Source: Taklimakanibacter albus
GTDB taxonomy: Bacteria > Pseudomonadota > Alphaproteobacteria > Rhizobiales > Aestuariivirgaceae
Length of the DNA stretch: 64,000 nt
Assembly: GCF_016595235.1 (NCBI RefSeq)
Contig: NZ_JAENHL010000003.1
Location: forward strand, 1-64,000
Direction: 5' to 3'
Shown here: positions 23,151 to 30,716 of the stretch, in pieces
How the letters are laid out: every line of letters starts with the position of its first letter
How positions within the stretch are numbered: position 1 is the first letter of the stretch
Notes under the pieces: generated by a model
Databases searched by the model: none
Seen by the model: only the letters and a program-made list of their open reading frames with translations
What the model was told of the DNA's origin: nothing
Program-made: the position numbers and the translations under genes

Positions 23151-24116
23151 ATGGTTGAGACGACCGCTTCCGATCGGATGACCACGAGTCTGGCGCCTCA
23201 GAGCCGTTTGGCCGAGCGCTTGGCCGCCTTACGAAATACGATGAGCGCCTGGTGGTTCCTGCTGCCGGCCATCGTCTTCTTCGTCGGCTATCAGGTCTAT
23301 CCGATCTTCCGCGTCCTGTGGATCAGCTTCACGGACTATGAATTCCTGTCGAGCGATCCGGCGCAGTTCGTCGGCTTCGCCAATTACATCACGGCCCTCA
23401 ACGATCCCCTGATGTGGGCGAGCCTGTGGCGCGCCGCCCTCTTCACCTTGATGTTCCTGCCCGGAACGATCATTCTGCCGCTGCTCCTCGCCATCCTCAT
23501 CGACAAGGTGACGAATGCCAAGCTCGCCACCTTCTATCGCGTGGTGCTGCTGATCCCGGCGGTCATTCCGAGCACGCTCGTCTTCGTGCTGTGGAAGTGG
23601 ATGTATAATTACCAGGTCGGGCCGATCAACCATTTCCTGGTCGACGTGACCGGCCTCTTCACCTTGCAGAACGCACCGCAGTGGCTGGGCGGCACGCCGC
23701 TGACCTTGCCCGCCATCGCGGTGATGGAATGGTGGTGGGGCCTCGGCTATCACACGATCTTCTTCCTCGCCGGCCTCGCCGCGATCCCCAAGGACCTGCC
23801 GGAAGCGGCGCGCATCGACGGGGCGAGCGAGTGGAAGATCTTCTGGCACATCACACGCCCGGCGCTGGCGCCGATCATGATGATCCTCGTCGTGCTGCGC
23901 TTCGGCAGCGCCATGGCGGTGATCGATGAATATCTGATCTTCGGCGGCTTCAACCGCGACACGCCGACCTATACCTGGACGATCTTCATGTATGACCAGG
24001 CCTTCAAGCTCGGTCTGTGGCGCCAAGGCTTCGCCGCGGCGATCGGCATGATCGGTGCACTCGGCATGATGGTGGTGATGGTGATCCTGATCCGCATCTT
24101 CAGGCCGAAGGGATAG
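23151..24116 (+). CDS. Sugar ABC transporter permease (MalF/UgpA-like)
   Basis: A 321-residue permease with six predicted helices, the first near residues 33-55 (WWFLLPAIVFFVGYQVYP). The EAA loop is clear: EAARIDGASEWKIFWH. The start at 23151 could instead be the ATG a few codons later (residue 10). It follows the binding-protein gene by 76 bases and precedes its partner permease by 4. Confidence 0.9.
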   Translation: MVETTASDRMTTSLAPQSRLAERLAALRNTMSAWWFLLPAIVFFVGYQVYPIFRVLWISFTDYEFLSSDPAQFVGFANYITALNDPLMWASLWRAALFTLMFLPGTIILPLLLAILIDKVTNAKLATFYRVVLLIPAVIPSTLVFVLWKWMYNYQVGPINHFLVDVTGLFTLQNAPQWLGGTPLTLPAIAVMEWWWGLGYHTIFFLAGLAAIPKDLPEAARIDGASEWKIFWHITRPALAPIMMILVVLRFGSAMAVIDEYLIFGGFNRDTPTYTWTIFMYDQAFKLGLWRQGFAAAIGMIGALGMMVVMVILIRIFRPKG

Positions 24117-24120
24117 GACC

Positions 24121-24993
24121 ATGAGCGACGCCGCCCTCAGCGCAAAGCCGGAACGGAGCTGGTTCGCCGAGAACAAAGCCTCGATCATCCGCCATGGCGT
24201 GATCAACATCTTCATGCTGATCATTCTGGCGCCGCTCGCCTGGGTGCTGATGATGTCGATCAAATCGCGTCCCGACGCGATGCGCGGCGATTTCTGGCCG
24301 CGCAAATTCGACTTCGGCACCTATGCCTATGTGTTCGAGAAGATCGACACGCTGCCGGTAAACTTATGGAACAGCATCTATGTCACCGGCCTCACGACGC
24401 TGTTCACCAGCATCTTCGCGATCCTCGCCGGCTATGCGCTGGTCCATATGCGGCCCAAGGGCGGCGGCATCATCGTCGCCGCTTTGCTCGTCTCGCTCTA
24501 TTTCCCGACCCGCGTGGTGTCGATCATCAGCGTCTATGAGATCCAGAGCTATCTGGGCCTCATCAACAAGACCTGGGGCCTGATCCTGCCCTATATCACG
24601 CTCAACCTGGCGATCAGCATCCTCATCATGCGCAGCGTCTTCCAGCTGGTGCCGCATGAGGTGGTGGAGGCGGCCAAGGTCGACGGCGCGGGACCGGTGC
24701 GCACCCTGTGGGAAATCGTGCTGCCGATGGCGCGCAACGGCCTCGTGGTGATCTTCATCGTCAATTTCGTCACCGCCTGGGGCGAGTTCCTGCTCTGCTC
24801 GACGCTCACCAACGACCAGACGGCGCGCACCATGCCGGTGGTGCTGGCGGGCGCGCAAGGCGGCCTCGGCCAATGGTCATGGCCCAATCTCGCCGCCGTC
24901 TACATGATCGTGGTGACGCCCGGCATCATCGCCTTCACTTTCGCGCAGAAGCTCTTCTTCAAGGGCCTGATGGAAGGCGTGGTGAAGGGGTAA
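24121..24993 (+). CDS. Sugar ABC transporter permease (MalG/UgpE-like)
   Basis: A 290-residue permease with a typical MalG-type N-terminus (ILAPLAWVLMMSIKSRPDAM) and EAA loop EAAKVDGAGPVRTLWEI. It pairs with the preceding permease. No ATP-binding subunit follows: the next gene is a COG0523 GTPase. The importer must therefore use a multitask ATPase encoded elsewhere, as MsmK/UgpC-type ATPases do in other bacteria. Confidence 0.9.
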   Translation: MSDAALSAKPERSWFAENKASIIRHGVINIFMLIILAPLAWVLMMSIKSRPDAMRGDFWPRKFDFGTYAYVFEKIDTLPVNLWNSIYVTGLTTLFTSIFAILAGYALVHMRPKGGGIIVAALLVSLYFPTRVVSIISVYEIQSYLGLINKTWGLILPYITLNLAISILIMRSVFQLVPHEVVEAAKVDGAGPVRTLWEIVLPMARNGLVVIFIVNFVTAWGEFLLCSTLTNDQTARTMPVVLAGAQGGLGQWSWPNLAAVYMIVVTPGIIAFTFAQKLFFKGLMEGVVKG

Positions 24994-24995
24994 TC

Positions 24996-25022
24996 CCTTG
25001 AAATTCAAGGCGATCTGTCGCC
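24996..25022. terminator. Tandem small inverted repeats after the ABC operon
   Basis: CCTTGAA-A-TTCAAGG (24996-25010) is a perfect inverted repeat around one base, directly followed by the stem GGCGA-TCTG-TCGCC (25009-25022). It lies 3 bases past the permease stop. There is no T-run, so a role as transcript end or operator is a guess. Confidence 0.3.
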
Positions 25023-25123
25023 CTTCGGCACGAGCTCCATGCGTGACCGGTGAATCGCCCATGCTCCCGGTGAGCTACCACAGGGGCTGACGGCGGGCGA
25101 TCCATCCCCTATATCACCGGCCC

Positions 25124-26266
25124 ATGAGTGACATGCAGATCCTGCCCGTTTCGGTCATCACCGGCTTTCTTGGCGCCGGCAAGACCACTTTGCTCAACAG
25201 CCTGCTCAAGGATCCGATGCTGGCCAATGCCGCCGTGATCATCAACGAGTTCGGCGAGATCGGCATCGACCATCTCCTGGTCGAGCGCTCGGAGGAGAAT
25301 GTCTTCGAGATGTCGTCGGGGTGCCTGTGCTGCACCATTAGGGGCGATCTCATCGACACGATGCTGAAGCTGATCGCCAGGCGCGACGGCGGCGAGCTCA
25401 AGGCCTTCGACCGCATCATCATCGAGACCACCGGCCTCGCCGATCCGGCACCCGTGCTGCATACGGTGATGAGCGAACCCGACCTTCTCAAACGCTGCCG
25501 GCTCGAAAGCGTCATCACCGTCGTCGATGGCGTCCAGGGCGAGGCGACGCTCGATGCCCATGCGGAAGCGGTGAAGCAGGCGGCCGTCGCCGACCGACTG
25601 GTGCTGACCAAGCTCGACCTCCTCACCGGTCGCGAAGGCGAGGATGCGCTTCATTCCTTGATCGGCCGCTTGCGCGCGCTCAATCCGGCGGCGCGTATCC
25701 TCACCACCCATCGGGGCGAAGCGACGGCGGCACGGCTTCTCAACAGCGGCCTCTATAATCCTGAGACCAAATCACTCGACGCCCGCGCGTGGCTCAATGC
25801 GGAGGCCTATGAGGCGGGCGAGAAGCGCCGGCGCCACCGTCATCACGGCCATCATCATCACGATCACGGGCATGAGCACAGCCATGATCATCATGACGAC
25901 GTGTCGCGCCATGACGATCATATCCGCTCCTTCACCTTCGCGGATGACCGCGCCATCAGCGCCGCCGGCCTCGACATGTTTCTGGGGCTCTTGCAGTCCT
26001 TCCACGGCGCCAACATGCTGCGCATGAAGGGCATCGTGAAGGTCGCCGACGATCCTCTGCGCCCGGTCGTTCTGCATGGCGTGCAACATATCTATCATCC
26101 GCCGGTCAGGCTCGCGGCCTGGCCCGACGGCGATCAGCGCACGCGTCTCGTCTTCATCGTGAAGGATATCGAGAAGCGCCTGATCGAGGATCTGTTCAAG
26201 GCCTTCACCGACCAGATCACCGGCGCCGGCGCCTTCCACACCGACAAAACCCTATCTCTCAACTAA
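25124..26266 (+). CDS. COG0523 (CobW/ZNG1-type) GTP-binding metallochaperone
   Basis: A 380-residue G3E GTPase. The P-loop GFLGAGKTT starts at residue 14, a switch-like NEFGEIGIDH follows, the metal-binding C-x-C-C is CLCC at 67-70, and the G4 motif is TKLD. A histidine-rich loop lies around residues 235-265 before the CobW C-terminal domain (FHGANMLRMKGIV). Family members deliver Zn2+, Co2+ or other metals to client enzymes. No cobalamin genes are nearby, so Zn/Ni handling is as likely as CobW. I saw no Zur-type site in the 130-base upstream gap. Confidence 0.9.
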   Translation: MSDMQILPVSVITGFLGAGKTTLLNSLLKDPMLANAAVIINEFGEIGIDHLLVERSEENVFEMSSGCLCCTIRGDLIDTMLKLIARRDGGELKAFDRIIIETTGLADPAPVLHTVMSEPDLLKRCRLESVITVVDGVQGEATLDAHAEAVKQAAVADRLVLTKLDLLTGREGEDALHSLIGRLRALNPAARILTTHRGEATAARLLNSGLYNPETKSLDARAWLNAEAYEAGEKRRRHRHHGHHHHDHGHEHSHDHHDDVSRHDDHIRSFTFADDRAISAAGLDMFLGLLQSFHGANMLRMKGIVKVADDPLRPVVLHGVQHIYHPPVRLAAWPDGDQRTRLVFIVKDIEKRLIEDLFKAFTDQITGAGAFHTDKTLSLN

Positions 26267-26284
26267 CTGTCCGGAGACTTCCCG

Positions 26285-26632
26285 ATGCTCAAGATGTTCG
26301 GCCTCAAGAAATGCACGACCTGCCAGAAGGCGATGGGTTATCTCGACCAGAAGAAGAAGGCCTATAACTTCAGCGACGTCAGGGAAGATCCGATCAGCAA
26401 GGACCAGGTCGCGAAGTGGTCGAAGGCGCTGGGCGGCTGGGAGAAGATGATCAACCGCGCCGGCTATACCTGGCGCGGCCTGCCCAAGGGCGAAACCGAG
26501 AATCTCACCGAGGCCAAAGCGGTAACGCTGGCGGTCAAGAATCCCTCGCTCATCCGCCGCCCGCTCATCGAGCACAGAGACGGCTCGGTGACGGTGGGCT
26601 TCTCTGACAAGGTGAAGGGATTTATCGGGTAG
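26285..26632 (+). CDS. ArsC/Spx-family (YffB-like) thioredoxin-fold protein
   Basis: A 115-residue ArsC-like protein with C10-T-T-C13 near the N-terminus (KKCTTCQKA) and the family ending (LIRRPLIE). The arginine/proline positions match the Spx/ArsC group more than thioredoxin. True arsenate reductases need a fitting arsenic operon, which is absent here, so glutathione-dependent reductase or unknown activity is possible. It lies 18 bases behind the metallochaperone gene and is convergent with the DDAH-like gene, 2 bases apart. Confidence 0.85.
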   Translation: MLKMFGLKKCTTCQKAMGYLDQKKKAYNFSDVREDPISKDQVAKWSKALGGWEKMINRAGYTWRGLPKGETENLTEAKAVTLAVKNPSLIRRPLIEHRDGSVTVGFSDKVKGFIG

Positions 26633-26634
26633 AT

Positions 26635-27513
26635 TTACCCGCGCACCAGCGGCCTGGTCATGCAGGTCGGGCCGCCTTCACCTTTACGGCAGATCTCGTC
26701 ACCCTTGATCACCTCGACCTTGACGCCCGCCACTTTCATGCGGCGTTCGGTTTCGGGATTGCCGGCCACCATCATCGCATGGCGCGGGCCCAACGCCAGG
26801 ACGTTGCAGCCCATCGAGTCGAATTCCCTGTCCGGCACCTCGACGAAGCCGATGCCGCGGCTTTCGAGGAATTGCACCAGACGCACCGGCATCAGCGGCA
26901 GATAGACCACCGCCAGATCCTTATCGAGCGGGCTTAAGACCGACATCAGATGGAAGACGTCGCTCTTGCCCTTGTAATGCGGCAGGTCGAATTCGAGAAT
27001 CTCGACATCGCCGCCGGCGAGCTTGCGCAATTGGGCGACGCCCTCGCGGTTGGTGCGGTAGCCGATGCCGGCGAGCAGCGTATGGCGGTCGATCCAGACG
27101 AGATCGCCGCCTTCGACCGAGCCCGGCCCTTGGATCTCACCGGCGATCGGAATGCCCAGGCTTTCGAGATGGGCGCCATTGACGGTGGCCTCGCGCCGCC
27201 TTTGCGGCTTGCCCATGAAAGGCCTGACCAGACCCCGGGGCGTCACGATCAAAGCGTCATGGGTATAGATCGAATCAAGCGTCAGCCCGTCGCCATCGGG
27301 AAGGCCGATGACCTCGGCGCCGGCCGCCTCGAGCACCCGCGTCACCGCGGCGAATTCGCGGTTTGCCTCGGCGAGGTCGGGCCGCGAGTGATAATTGAGC
27401 GGCTTCCATTCGGCATCGAGCCGGTGATCGTCCTTGAAGGCGGTGGCGGGGCCGCGCACCGCGACCTTCTTGAGTGAACCCCAGTTGTTGAAGGCGCCGA
27501 AATCGTAGCTCAT
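26635..27513 (-). CDS. Dimethylarginine dimethylaminohydrolase-like amidinohydrolase
   Basis: A 292-residue guanidino-group-modifying enzyme. The catalytic pair is visible: H188 (SDVFHLMS) and C284 (GPTCMTRP) near the C-terminus. Substrate-binding parts include YTHDALIV, SVEGGDLVWID and GYRTNREG. DDAH converts methylated arginines to citrulline and methylamines; close relatives are arginine deiminases or N(G)-hydrolases, so the substrate is provisional. It starts 4 bases inside the end of the tusA-like gene and is therefore translationally coupled to it. Confidence 0.85.
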   Translation of the reverse strand: MSYDFGAFNNWGSLKKVAVRGPATAFKDDHRLDAEWKPLNYHSRPDLAEANREFAAVTRVLEAAGAEVIGLPDGDGLTLDSIYTHDALIVTPRGLVRPFMGKPQRRREATVNGAHLESLGIPIAGEIQGPGSVEGGDLVWIDRHTLLAGIGYRTNREGVAQLRKLAGGDVEILEFDLPHYKGKSDVFHLMSVLSPLDKDLAVVYLPLMPVRLVQFLESRGIGFVEVPDREFDSMGCNVLALGPRHAMMVAGNPETERRMKVAGVKVEVIKGDEICRKGEGGPTCMTRPLVRG

Positions 27514-27749
27514 TTGTGCCGGATCCTGAAAATATGACGGCCGTCGCTCGCCTCCTGCGAGAGGAGCTCATGGCCCTGTTCGTTGCAGAAATGGGGAACG
27601 TCTATGACGGAAGCGGGGTCGGTGGCAATGAGCCGCAAAATCTCACCGGATTTGAGGCTCTCCAGGCGCTTGCGGGCTTTCAGCACGGGAAGCGGGCATA
27701 AGAGTCCCGCCGCGTCGAGTTCATGATCGGTCATGTCATGGTGGGTCAT
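27510..27749 (-). CDS. TusA/SirA-like sulfurtransferase
   Basis: A 79-residue TusA-family protein with the active-site C-P-x-P motif C18-P-L-P (GLLCPLPVLKAR) and a C-terminal FRIRHK strand. Start at 27749; an ATG five codons later is an alternative. TusA proteins carry persulfide sulfur for tRNA thiolation or molybdenum-cofactor enzymes. The divergent neighbour is a MOSC protein followed by mobA and mobB, which favours a Moco-sulfur role. Confidence 0.87.
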   Translation of the reverse strand: MTHHDMTDHELDAAGLLCPLPVLKARKRLESLKSGEILRLIATDPASVIDVPHFCNEQGHELLSQEASDGRHIFRIRHK

Positions 27750-27816
27750 GGGGGCGCACTATAGCGAGCCCGGCTTCGACCTGCTATGCCGGTCCGCCTG
27801 ACGGGAGGTGTTCGAC

Positions 27817-28404
27817 ATGCCGCTGATGACCAAGCTTGCCCAGACCGGACGGGTCGAGGCGCTGCTCAGGAATCCGGACCGCAAAACCGGGCTGGAAAAA
27901 TCGCGCACCGATGGTTTTGTGCTGCGCTTCGACGGCATCGAGGGCGATTGCCATAGCGGGCTGACGCGCCCGGCCGATGTGCGCACAATCAAGCAATATC
28001 CGCGCGACACGCCGATCCGCAATGTGCGCCAGCTCACTCTGCTGTCGGTCGAGGAATTGGCTGATATCGCGGCGATCATGGAGATCCCGGCCGTGAAGCC
28101 GGAATGGGTCGGCGCCAATGTCGTGACCTCCGGCATAACCGATCTCACTTTGCTGCCGCCCTCCTCGCGGCTGCAATTCCCGTCCGGCGCCACCATCGTG
28201 GTCGACATGGAGAACGAGCCCTGCCGCTATCCGGCCGACATCATCGCCAGCCATAACCCTCAGCAGAAGGTCGGCTTCGTGAAGGCGGCCAAGCACAAAC
28301 GCGGCGTCACCGCCTGGGTCGAGCGCGAGGGCGCCGTGGCGCAGGGCGATCAGATCACCATCTGGATCCCGCCGCAGCGCCTCTATGGCGCCGCCACCGC
28401 GTGA
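27817..28404 (+). CDS. MOSC domain protein
   Basis: A 195-residue MOSC (molybdenum cofactor sulfurase C-terminal) domain. I prefer ATG 27817, 8 bases after GGGAGG, over the GTG at 27808 that overlaps that site. Conserved parts: DGIEGDCHSG near residue 40, VRQLTLLSVEEL, and NEPCRYPADII with the conserved cysteine. MOSC proteins handle sulfur on or from Moco. mobA begins on its stop codon (GTGA), so they are co-expressed. Confidence 0.88.
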   Translation: MPLMTKLAQTGRVEALLRNPDRKTGLEKSRTDGFVLRFDGIEGDCHSGLTRPADVRTIKQYPRDTPIRNVRQLTLLSVEELADIAAIMEIPAVKPEWVGANVVTSGITDLTLLPPSSRLQFPSGATIVVDMENEPCRYPADIIASHNPQQKVGFVKAAKHKRGVTAWVEREGAVAQGDQITIWIPPQRLYGAATA

Positions 28405-29009
28405 CGATGCGGGACGACATTGCCGGCTGCATCCTGGCCGGCGGGCAATCGCGTCGCATGGGCGAAGACAAGGCCCAGCTGGTGCTCGACGGCGTAGCGT
28501 TGCTCGATCTCGCCATCGATCGGCTCAGGCCGCAGGTTCCGACATTGATCGTCAACCGCCATGACCTGAAGGTGCCTGTCGATACGCACGGGCTGCCGGT
28601 GGTGACCGATGCGGCCGGCGACCATCAGGGCCCGCTTGCCGGCCTTCTCGCGGCGCTCGACTGGGCCGGGCGTCACGGCTTCACGTCCGTCGCCACCGTC
28701 GCGGTCGACACGCCGTTCTTCCCGCGCGATCTGGTGACGAAGCTCGCAGGCGCAGCGCAAGGCCTCGACATGGCGGTCGCCAGCTCGGGCGGAAGACTGC
28801 ATCCGGTCTTCGGCCTGTGGAAGGTGACGCTGGTCCCCGCTTTGGTGGACTTCATCCAAGGCAGCCGGCGCTCGATGCATGACTGGGCCCTATCGCATGG
28901 CGCGGGCATCGCGGAATGGTCCTCTCTGCCCTATGACCCGTTCTTCAATATCAACACGCCCGACGACATGGACATGGCGCTCAGGCTGCGTGGCGAGTTT
29001 CAGCCATGA
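28401..29009 (+). CDS. mobA: Molybdenum cofactor guanylyltransferase MobA
   Basis: A 202-residue nucleotidyltransferase. The N-terminal glycine-rich loop CILAGGQSRRMGEDKA is diagnostic, followed by QGPLAGLLAAL and DTPFFP with the metal-binding aspartate. It transfers GMP from GTP to molybdopterin to form MGD for the DMSO-reductase-type enzymes. The start is GTG 28401 overlapping the previous stop; ATG two codons on is possible. mobB follows with a 4-base overlap. Confidence 0.93.
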   Translation: MTMRDDIAGCILAGGQSRRMGEDKAQLVLDGVALLDLAIDRLRPQVPTLIVNRHDLKVPVDTHGLPVVTDAAGDHQGPLAGLLAALDWAGRHGFTSVATVAVDTPFFPRDLVTKLAGAAQGLDMAVASSGGRLHPVFGLWKVTLVPALVDFIQGSRRSMHDWALSHGAGIAEWSSLPYDPFFNINTPDDMDMALRLRGEFQP

Positions 29010-29515
29010 CGCAAAGGATCATCGGCGTCGCCGGCTTCAAGAATGCCGGCAAGACCACACTGGTCGAGAAGCTGGTGCACGAATTGACCCGGCGCGGCTA
29101 TCGCATCGCCACCGTCAAACATGCCCATCATTCCTTCGACATCGATCACGAGGGCCGCGACAGCTTCCGCCACCGCGCCGCCGGCGCCAGCGAGGTCGCG
29201 GTGGTGTCGCGCCAGCGCTGGGCGATCATCCATGAATTGCGCGATGAAGAGGAGCCGTCCTTCGCGACGATCCTCGCCAAGCTCTCGCCTTGCGATCTGA
29301 TCATCGTCGAAGGCTACAAACATGGCGACCACGCCAAGATCGAGGTGCGCAATCTGGCGCTCGATCATCCGAAGCTCGCCGGCGAGGACGGAAGCGTCGT
29401 GGCGATCGCCGCCACGGGTCCGGTGCCCGACGCACCGGTGCCGGTCTTCGACCGCGACCATGTCGAAGCGCTCGCCGAATTCATCATCACCCGCATGGAG
29501 CTCGACCCGAAATGA
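29006..29515 (+). CDS. mobB: Molybdopterin-guanine dinucleotide biosynthesis protein MobB
   Basis: A 169-residue P-loop GTPase (GFKNAGKTT, from residue 10) with ATVKHAHH and DLIIVEGYKHG typical of MobB. It assists MobA in making MGD. It overlaps mobA by 4 bases at the front and the DUF924 gene by 4 bases at the back, completing a tight MOSC-mobA-mobB-DUF924 unit. Confidence 0.93.
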   Translation: MTQRIIGVAGFKNAGKTTLVEKLVHELTRRGYRIATVKHAHHSFDIDHEGRDSFRHRAAGASEVAVVSRQRWAIIHELRDEEEPSFATILAKLSPCDLIIVEGYKHGDHAKIEVRNLALDHPKLAGEDGSVVAIAATGPVPDAPVPVFDRDHVEALAEFIITRMELDPK

Positions 29516-30048
29516 CGCCCGACGACGTGATCGATTTCTGGCTCAAGGCCGGTGAAGAACGCTGGTTCACCAAGAATGTGGCTTTCGATGGCCAGCTGTC
29601 GGTGCGCTTCAAGGAGGCCTTGGCCAAAGCCCGCGACGGCGCCTTCGATCACTGGGCGGAAACGCCCAAAGGCATGCTGGCGCTGATCCTGATGCTCGAC
29701 CAGTTCTCGCGCAACATCCATCGCGGTTCACCACTGGCTTTCGCCGCCGACAAGAAAGCACTGGCGCTCGCCAGGCAGGCGGTGGCGCGCGGCGATCATC
29801 TGGCCTTCCCGGCCCCGCTCGCCATGTGGTTCATCATGCCTTTCGAACATGCCGAGGATCTCGATGCGCAAAGGCGCTGCGTGGCGCTGTTCGCGGCGCG
29901 CGATCCCAGCGACATGGTCTATTGGGCAACGCTCCATCTCGAGATCATCGAACGTTTCGGACGCTTTCCGCACCGCAATGCCGTTCTGGGCCGGAAGTCG
30001 ACGCCCGAGGAACTGGCGTTTCTGGCGGCGGGCGGGTTCAGCGGGTAA
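29512..30048 (+). CDS. DUF924 family protein
   Basis: A 178-residue protein whose ATG overlaps the mobB stop (ATGA). DVIDFWLKAGEERWFTKN, then LILMLDQFSRNIHRGSP and a later FIMPFEHAEDLDAQ are the DUF924 signature; no catalytic function is established. The segment containing DQFSRN is the best-conserved part of the family. The 4-base overlap places it in the molybdenum-cofactor transcript, but whether its job relates to Moco is unknown. No signal peptide is seen. Confidence 0.88.
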   Translation: MTPDDVIDFWLKAGEERWFTKNVAFDGQLSVRFKEALAKARDGAFDHWAETPKGMLALILMLDQFSRNIHRGSPLAFAADKKALALARQAVARGDHLAFPAPLAMWFIMPFEHAEDLDAQRRCVALFAARDPSDMVYWATLHLEIIERFGRFPHRNAVLGRKSTPEELAFLAAGGFSG

Positions 30049-30075
30049 CTTCTTCACCGGCCGGCTTTTCCGTGT

Positions 30076-30093
30076 TTCAGTTGACAAACTGAA
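30076..30093. promoter_or_regulatory. Inverted repeat TTCAGTT-GACA-AACTGAA
   Basis: A perfect 7-bp inverted repeat with a 4-base centre, 36 bases before the next start codon and downstream of the DUF924 stop. TTGACA within it would be a good -35 hexamer, but no convincing -10 follows. It could be an operator or the end of the Moco transcript. Confidence 0.35.
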
Positions 30094-30128
30094 CCGATTC
30101 AGCTCACTCTGACGCCAGGCAAGGGTCG

Positions 30129-30497
30129 ATGGGTGAAGGCATGCTGAAGCATTTGGGATCGACGATTGCGATCGTCCTCGGTCTGATCATGATCGCCGCG
30201 ATCGCAGCGCAACCACAGAGCTCACTCCCGATTGCAGGAGCGGTCACCTTGTTTGGCGCCCTGGCCTATCGGTCGTGCAAACGCCGGGGCTTAGGCGAGG
30301 TCCCATCGACGGCGCTCCGTAAAGGGCTGGAGACCGCCGCCCTGGTTGCGGCGGTTCTGGTCATTCTGCTCCAGGCTGACCTGAAGCGGCGCCTCATCCT
30401 CGATCCCGTCCCCAATATTCTGCCGATCCTCTGGGCGCTGGTGGCCTATGCCATCGCCCTGTTCAGGAAATATCCCGCTTCATTGGCCAAAGGCTGA
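30129..30497 (+). CDS. Small integral membrane protein of unknown function
   Basis: A 122-residue hydrophobic protein. I count four likely membrane helices: about 11-28 (STIAIVLGLIMIAAIAA), 33-47, 67-82 (LETAALVAAVLVILL) and 95-112. The first ATG at 30129 or the one at 30141 could be used. No family is recognised. It stands between the Moco unit and the separately promoted ABC-F gene. Confidence 0.6.
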   Translation: MGEGMLKHLGSTIAIVLGLIMIAAIAAQPQSSLPIAGAVTLFGALAYRSCKRRGLGEVPSTALRKGLETAALVAAVLVILLQADLKRRLILDPVPNILPILWALVAYAIALFRKYPASLAKG

Positions 30498-30504
30498 GGC
30501 GGTG

Positions 30505-30534
30505 TTGTCAATCCGGTGCAAACTGGTCTAGATA
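30505..30534 (+). promoter_or_regulatory. Promoter candidate for the ABC-F leader
   Basis: TTGTCA at 30505-30510 (5 of 6 to the -35 consensus) and TAGATA at 30529-30534, spaced 18 bases. It sits just before the leader ORF, so the transcript would start near 30541. The upstream gene ends at 30497, so the ABC-F gene has its own control region. Confidence 0.45.
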
Positions 30535-30566
30535 GGCCTTGCGCTTCAACCAGGAGGGGAAGGGCG

Positions 30567-30638
30567 ATGTTGCATCAGCACTTCCAGTGCAGAACTCGTG
30601 GACCTGTTTCCGCCCCGCGCTCGACGTCGCGGGGCTGA
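30567..30638 (+). CDS. 23-residue leader peptide ORF upstream of ABC-F gene
   Basis: ATG 30567 to TGA 30636-30638, with a near-perfect AGGAGG (30552-30557) 9 bases before it, stronger than the ribosome site of the ABC-F gene itself. The peptide reads MLHQHFQCRTRG then VSAPRSTSRG. Its last codons overlap the 3' arm of one hairpin and the 5' arm of a second, terminator-like one. This is the arrangement of ribosome-mediated attenuation. The peptide sequence matches nothing I know. Confidence 0.5.
   Translation: MLHQHFQCRTRGPVSAPRSTSRG
30613..30634 (+). promoter_or_regulatory. Leader hairpin 1 (competing stem) before ABC-F
   Basis: CCCCGCG (30613-30619) pairs with CGCGGGG (30628-30634): 7 GC pairs, 8-base loop, inside the end of the leader ORF. 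Its last two bases are also the first two of the next stem, so the hairpins cannot both form fully. Confidence 0.55.
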
Positions 30639-30675
30639 CTGAGGAACGCATCGCCGTCTCATCGTCAGCCTTTTT
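30633..30675 (+). terminator. Terminator-like hairpin 2 (attenuator candidate) before ABC-F
   Basis: GGCTGAC-TGAG (30633-30643) pairs with CTCA-tc-GTCAGCC (30658-30670): 11 pairs with a 2-base bulge and a 14-base loop, followed by TTTTT (30671-30675). The 3' arm can alternatively pair with CTGAC-tt-GATGAG (30698-30710) directly before the ABC-F start codon. This arm could therefore act in transcription termination or in hiding the ribosome site. Confidence 0.55.
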
Positions 30676-30676
30676 G

Positions 30677-30694
30677 GGCACAGCCCGTTGTGCC
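30677..30694 (+). promoter_or_regulatory. Leader hairpin 3 before ABC-F start
   Basis: GGCACA (30677-30682) and TGTGCC (30689-30694) form a 6-bp stem with a 6-base loop, between the T-run and the presumed ribosome site. It adds to the ordered secondary structure of the 5' region. Confidence 0.4.
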
Positions 30695-30716
30695 GCCCTG
30701 ACTTGATGAGACTGCA

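Noticed and set aside
24994-25123. Possible cobalamin riboswitch upstream of the COG0523 gene
   Set aside because: The gap is too short and lacks the conserved B12-box sequence; no cobalamin genes are adjacent.
26285-26632. Calling the gene arsC (arsenate reductase)
   Set aside because: No arsenic operon is nearby and the sequence is closer to the general Spx/YffB group.
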